From positions 15,026 through 72,638 of the forward strand of contig NZ_KV817781.1 of assembly GCF_001814775.1 (NCBI RefSeq): a DNA stretch of 57,613 nucleotides, given 5' to 3'. Origin of the DNA: Streptococcus sp. HMSC067H01. Lineage in GTDB: Bacteria > Bacillota > Bacilli > Lactobacillales > Streptococcaceae. The notes under the pieces were generated by a model. That model was given only the letters and a program-made list of their open reading frames with translations, made no database searches and was not told the origin of the DNA. Shown here one piece after another: positions 57,583 to 57,613 of this stretch (its first letter is position 1; every line of letters starts with the position of its first letter). The position numbers and the translations under genes were made by a program.

Positions 57583-57613
57583 ATACTCTTCGAAAATCAA
57601 ATTCAAACCACGT
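57583..57613. repeat. Start of a second BOX element, cut by the window edge
   Basis: The last 31 bases are the same as the beginning of the BOX at 55495 (ATACTCTTCGAAAATC onward). It lies upstream of atpD, inside the presumed atpG-atpD spacer. Confidence 0.8.

Overview
The window is chromosomal DNA of a low-GC Firmicute, almost certainly a mitis-group Streptococcus (S. mitis / S. oralis / S. pneumoniae relatives). Support comes from a choline-binding surface protein, a complete BOX element (boxA-boxB-boxC) and the start of a second, a ComX cin-box in front of dprA, and neighbourhoods typical of that group: gyrA-srtA with divergent ldh, murA-GNAT-spxR-map, rplU-prp-rpmA, and flavodoxin / chorismate mutase / crcB-crcB / rplS. 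No prophage, complete IS element or CRISPR array is visible. Most genes lie on the minus strand.

Layout. 1-6.7 kb: a DUF4375 (DMP19-like) protein, then ligA-dgkB-pulA. 6.7-9.7 kb: purine salvage, guaC and the guanine-riboswitch-controlled xpt-pbuX. 9.8-12.7 kb is the accessory slot: an N-terminally truncated McrC remnant and an intact cholesterol-dependent cytolysin gene. 12.9-18.9 kb: the leucine operon leuA-leuB-(DUF1294)-leuC-leuD plus a YrdC-family gene, preceded by a Leu-codon leader peptide and attenuator. 18.9-26.4 kb: mmcQ-like gene, cutC, DUF454, topA, dprA, dapA, asd. 26.5-32.3 kb: gyrA-srtA, ldh, a thioredoxin-like lipoprotein and ccdA. 32.5-38.8 kb: murA-GNAT-spxR-map, rplU-prp-rpmA and a DUF1275 protein. 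38.9-43.8 kb (mostly plus strand): Gfo/Idh/MocA oxidoreductase, DEAD-box helicase, HD-domain protein and Cof phosphatase. 44-50.8 kb: choline-binding protein, tRNA-Arg(CCU), rplS, two CrcB fluoride channel genes, chorismate mutase, flavodoxin, pde2, rpmE2, YbjQ-like gene and hup. 50.8-57.6 kb: DegV, TPR protein, AI-2E family transporter, a lactonase, and atpD-atpC.

The most interesting locus is the cytolysin at 10836-12539. Its undecapeptide is EKTGLAWEPWR, with the Trp-to-Pro change seen in intermedilysin and vaginolysin, and domain 4 carries an exact Y-X-Y-X14-R-S signature. Both point to a toxin that recognises human CD59. It carries a YSIRK-type signal peptide but no LPXTG anchor and no fused lectin domain.

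The rest of the novelty is regulatory or repeat-derived: three GAACAT-like boxes at the guaC promoter, three tandem 11-bp TGACYAAA repeats upstream of the choline-binding protein, hairpin-rich leaders of rplS and rplU, two genes that look leaderless (ligA and the HD-domain gene), a mosaic repeat between asd and dapA that contains a boxB-like hairpin, a stem-loop module shared by two distant loci, and a hairpin array bounded by identical 17-nt palindromes between ccdA and map. All functional statements are read from sequence motifs and general family knowledge; no database search was possible.
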